From: Chloroflexaceae bacterium
Lineage (GTDB): Bacteria; Chloroflexota; Chloroflexia; Chloroflexales; Chloroflexaceae
Reading direction: 5' to 3'
DNA: 64,000 bases
NCBI GenBank assembly: GCA_025057155.1
Contig: JANWYD010000007.1
Location: 215,510-279,509 of the forward strand
The first letter of the stretch is position 1. Every line of letters begins with the position of its first letter. The notes below the pieces were generated by a model that saw nothing but the letters and a program-made list of their open reading frames with translations, was not told the DNA's origin and searched no databases. The position numbers and the translations under genes were made by a program. Below are positions 63,142 to 64,000 of this stretch, piece by piece.

Positions 63142-63732
63142 ATGGCACGGCCCATTCTTCCGATGACCGACCAGTGGCGGCGCGAGTTTCTGCGGCCCCG
63201 CGGCCCGTCGAATGTGCCGCAGGTTGGCGAGGTCGCGCCGGACTTTACCCTGCCCTACGCTCAGGTGACGCGCAATGCCGACGGCGGGGAGCAGGTGGAG
63301 TACGGGCGCACGTTGACCCTCAGCGAGTTGCGGGGGCGCCCGGTGGTGCTGAACCTGACGCGCATCGTCAGTGACCGCTTCTTCTGACCGAACTGCGCGC
63401 CGCAGCTGGATGCTTTGCGGGAATGGTATGACGAGTTTGTTCGACGCGACGTGCGCCTCCTGGTGGTGAGCAGCACCGACCTGGAGATGACTAGCTTTGT
63501 GGCCGAAACGCTGCGCGCTCCATACCCGGTGCTGAGCGACCCTGAATGGTCGGTGTTCTACCGCTATGGAGTCGGTTCGGCGATGGGCGTGCCGCTGCCC
63601 GGAACCTTCGTGATAGACGCCGAAGGCGTCATCCGCTGGGAATGGGTCGCGCCGCTGTCGGTGGTGTTTTCGCCGCCGCGCCCGCCAGAACTGTTACAGG
63701 TGATTGACGAGCTGGGCCTGGCAGGAGGATAG
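63142..63732 (+). CDS. Redoxin-family selenoprotein (UGA read as selenocysteine)
   Basis: 196 residues from ATG 63142, GGAGGGGAG upstream, if the in-frame TGA at 63385-63387 is read as Sec82. The N-terminal part (VGEVAPDFTLPYAQ, LTLSELRGRPVVLNLTRI) and the part beyond the TGA (LREWYDEFVRRDVRLLVVSS, YPVLSDPEWSVFYRYGVG, GTFVIDAEGVIRWEWV) are one AhpC/TSA thioredoxin fold in one frame with no shift. The UGA lies in U-P-N-C, where relatives have C-P-x-C, so Sec replaces the first redox Cys and Cys85 would resolve it. It is probably a peroxidase or thiol oxidoreductase. Ordinary ORF callers would split or truncate it. A nonsense mutation is the alternative. Confidence 0.82.
63385..63420 (+). promoter_or_regulatory. 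Sec UGA codon and bacterial SECIS-like hairpin
   Basis: After the UGA (63385-63387), CCGCAG (63400-63405) pairs with TTGCGG (63415-63420) around CTGGATGCT. The loop has G at its third and fourth positions, 21-22 bases after the UGA, within the 16-37 range known for bacterial SECIS elements. Confidence 0.6.
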
Positions 63733-63965
63733 CCAGCCCTGGCGGGGAGGCTCTGGGAGGGCGCAGGCCTCCCATTTTTAACCTCAAAGCTGGTTCCAGA
63801 AGTCTGGGAAACCTGGTTTCTCCACGCCCTGCCCGTGCGGGATGGTCCACCCTGTCGAGGTTTTCCCGCGCTCTGTCAGGACACCATAGCCGGTTGCAGG
63901 GGGATGGGGGAACCTGGTTTCCCCATCCCCCTGGCCATGGCAGGGTTGCATCCGCCCGCCAATCA
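63733..63965. other. Downstream region with palindromes
   Basis: No gene. GGGAGGGCGCAGGCCTCCCATTTTTAA right after the selenoprotein stop (about 63748-63782) is hairpin-plus-T-run and could terminate it. Two GGGAAACC-T-GGTTTC-type palindromes follow (about 63806-63826 and 63902-63926). Confidence 0.5.
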
Positions 63966-63966
63966 G

Positions 63967-64000
63967 TAGTCTGTAAACAAAGTCTTTCGCTACACCCCAG
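63967..64000. repeat. Family A element, copy A7, cut by window end
   Basis: TAGTCTGTAAACAAAGTCTTTCGCT-type left terminus, the same as A1; the rest lies outside the window. Confidence 0.75.

Noticed and set aside
63142..63387. Redoxin annotated as an 81-residue protein ending at TGA
   Set aside because: The same frame continues as the rest of the fold, including the resolving Cys, and a tRNA-Sec is present; an accidental stop exactly at the redox Cys position is less likely.

Overview
The window is GC-rich bacterial chromosome, most likely from a filamentous member of the Chloroflexota (Roseiflexus/Chloroflexus relatives). This placement is inferred from the mix of genes: a Tad/Flp secretion locus with no outer-membrane secretin, secreted proteins ending in L-Y-(L/M)-P-L, an adrenodoxin-type Fe-S protein, and many small palindromic intergenic repeats. 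No rRNA, CRISPR array, prophage or transposase gene was recognised.

Layout. 1-8 kb: an HdeD-like membrane protein cut by the window edge, a selenocysteine tRNA, a secreted IPT/Kelch protein, a 2Fe-2S protein, a tagatose-bisphosphate aldolase, a 56-aa membrane peptide, an acyl-CoA ligase and a holin-like membrane protein. 8-15 kb: a methyltransferase, an Ile/Ala tRNA pair, an AcuI-type reductase divergent from a VOC protein, and an inositol-phosphatase/GHMP-kinase-like pair. 14.6-21.6 kb: a phosphonate module (phnX, a PAS-PAS-STAS regulator, and an ABC importer resembling the 2-aminoethylphosphonate type). 22-29 kb: an ACR3-like exporter, a WD40 lipoprotein and modABC. 29-32.4 kb: a four-gene lipid operon (GT2, CDP-alcohol phosphatidyltransferase, diacylglycerol kinase, CdsA) behind a near-consensus promoter. 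32-44 kb: a C39-like peptidase, a polytopic membrane protein, ribF, mutS, aroK, a glycosyltransferase, an inositol phosphatase and surE. 44-62 kb: a minus-strand Tad locus (DUF192, tadC, tadB, cpaF, cpaE, cpaB, a Kelch protein, two large von Willebrand A proteins and two TadE-like pseudopilins). 62.6-63.7 kb: an SRPBCC protein and a thioredoxin-fold protein whose reading frame is crossed by one in-frame UGA.

The most notable result links the two ends of the window. A tRNA-Sec (anticodon UCA) lies near the left end. At the right end, the redoxin reads through UGA into a U-P-N-C motif, and a bacterial SECIS-like hairpin sits at the expected distance downstream. This is best read as a selenoprotein, not a broken gene. 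In the Tad region, two strong promoters share a 20-bp box, suggesting co-regulation of the structural subunits.

Intergenic space carries several repeat families: a ~140-bp element with AGTCTGTRAAC terminal inverted repeats (seven copies or parts), a GGGGAAACC-N-GGTTTCCCC palindrome (about ten copies), C/D elements nested with the first family near 50.6-51.0 kb, and GGATTTT/GGGATTT heptamer tracts. Start codons below were chosen from ribosome-binding sites, signal peptides and family N-termini; many upstream extensions of open frames are not genuine.
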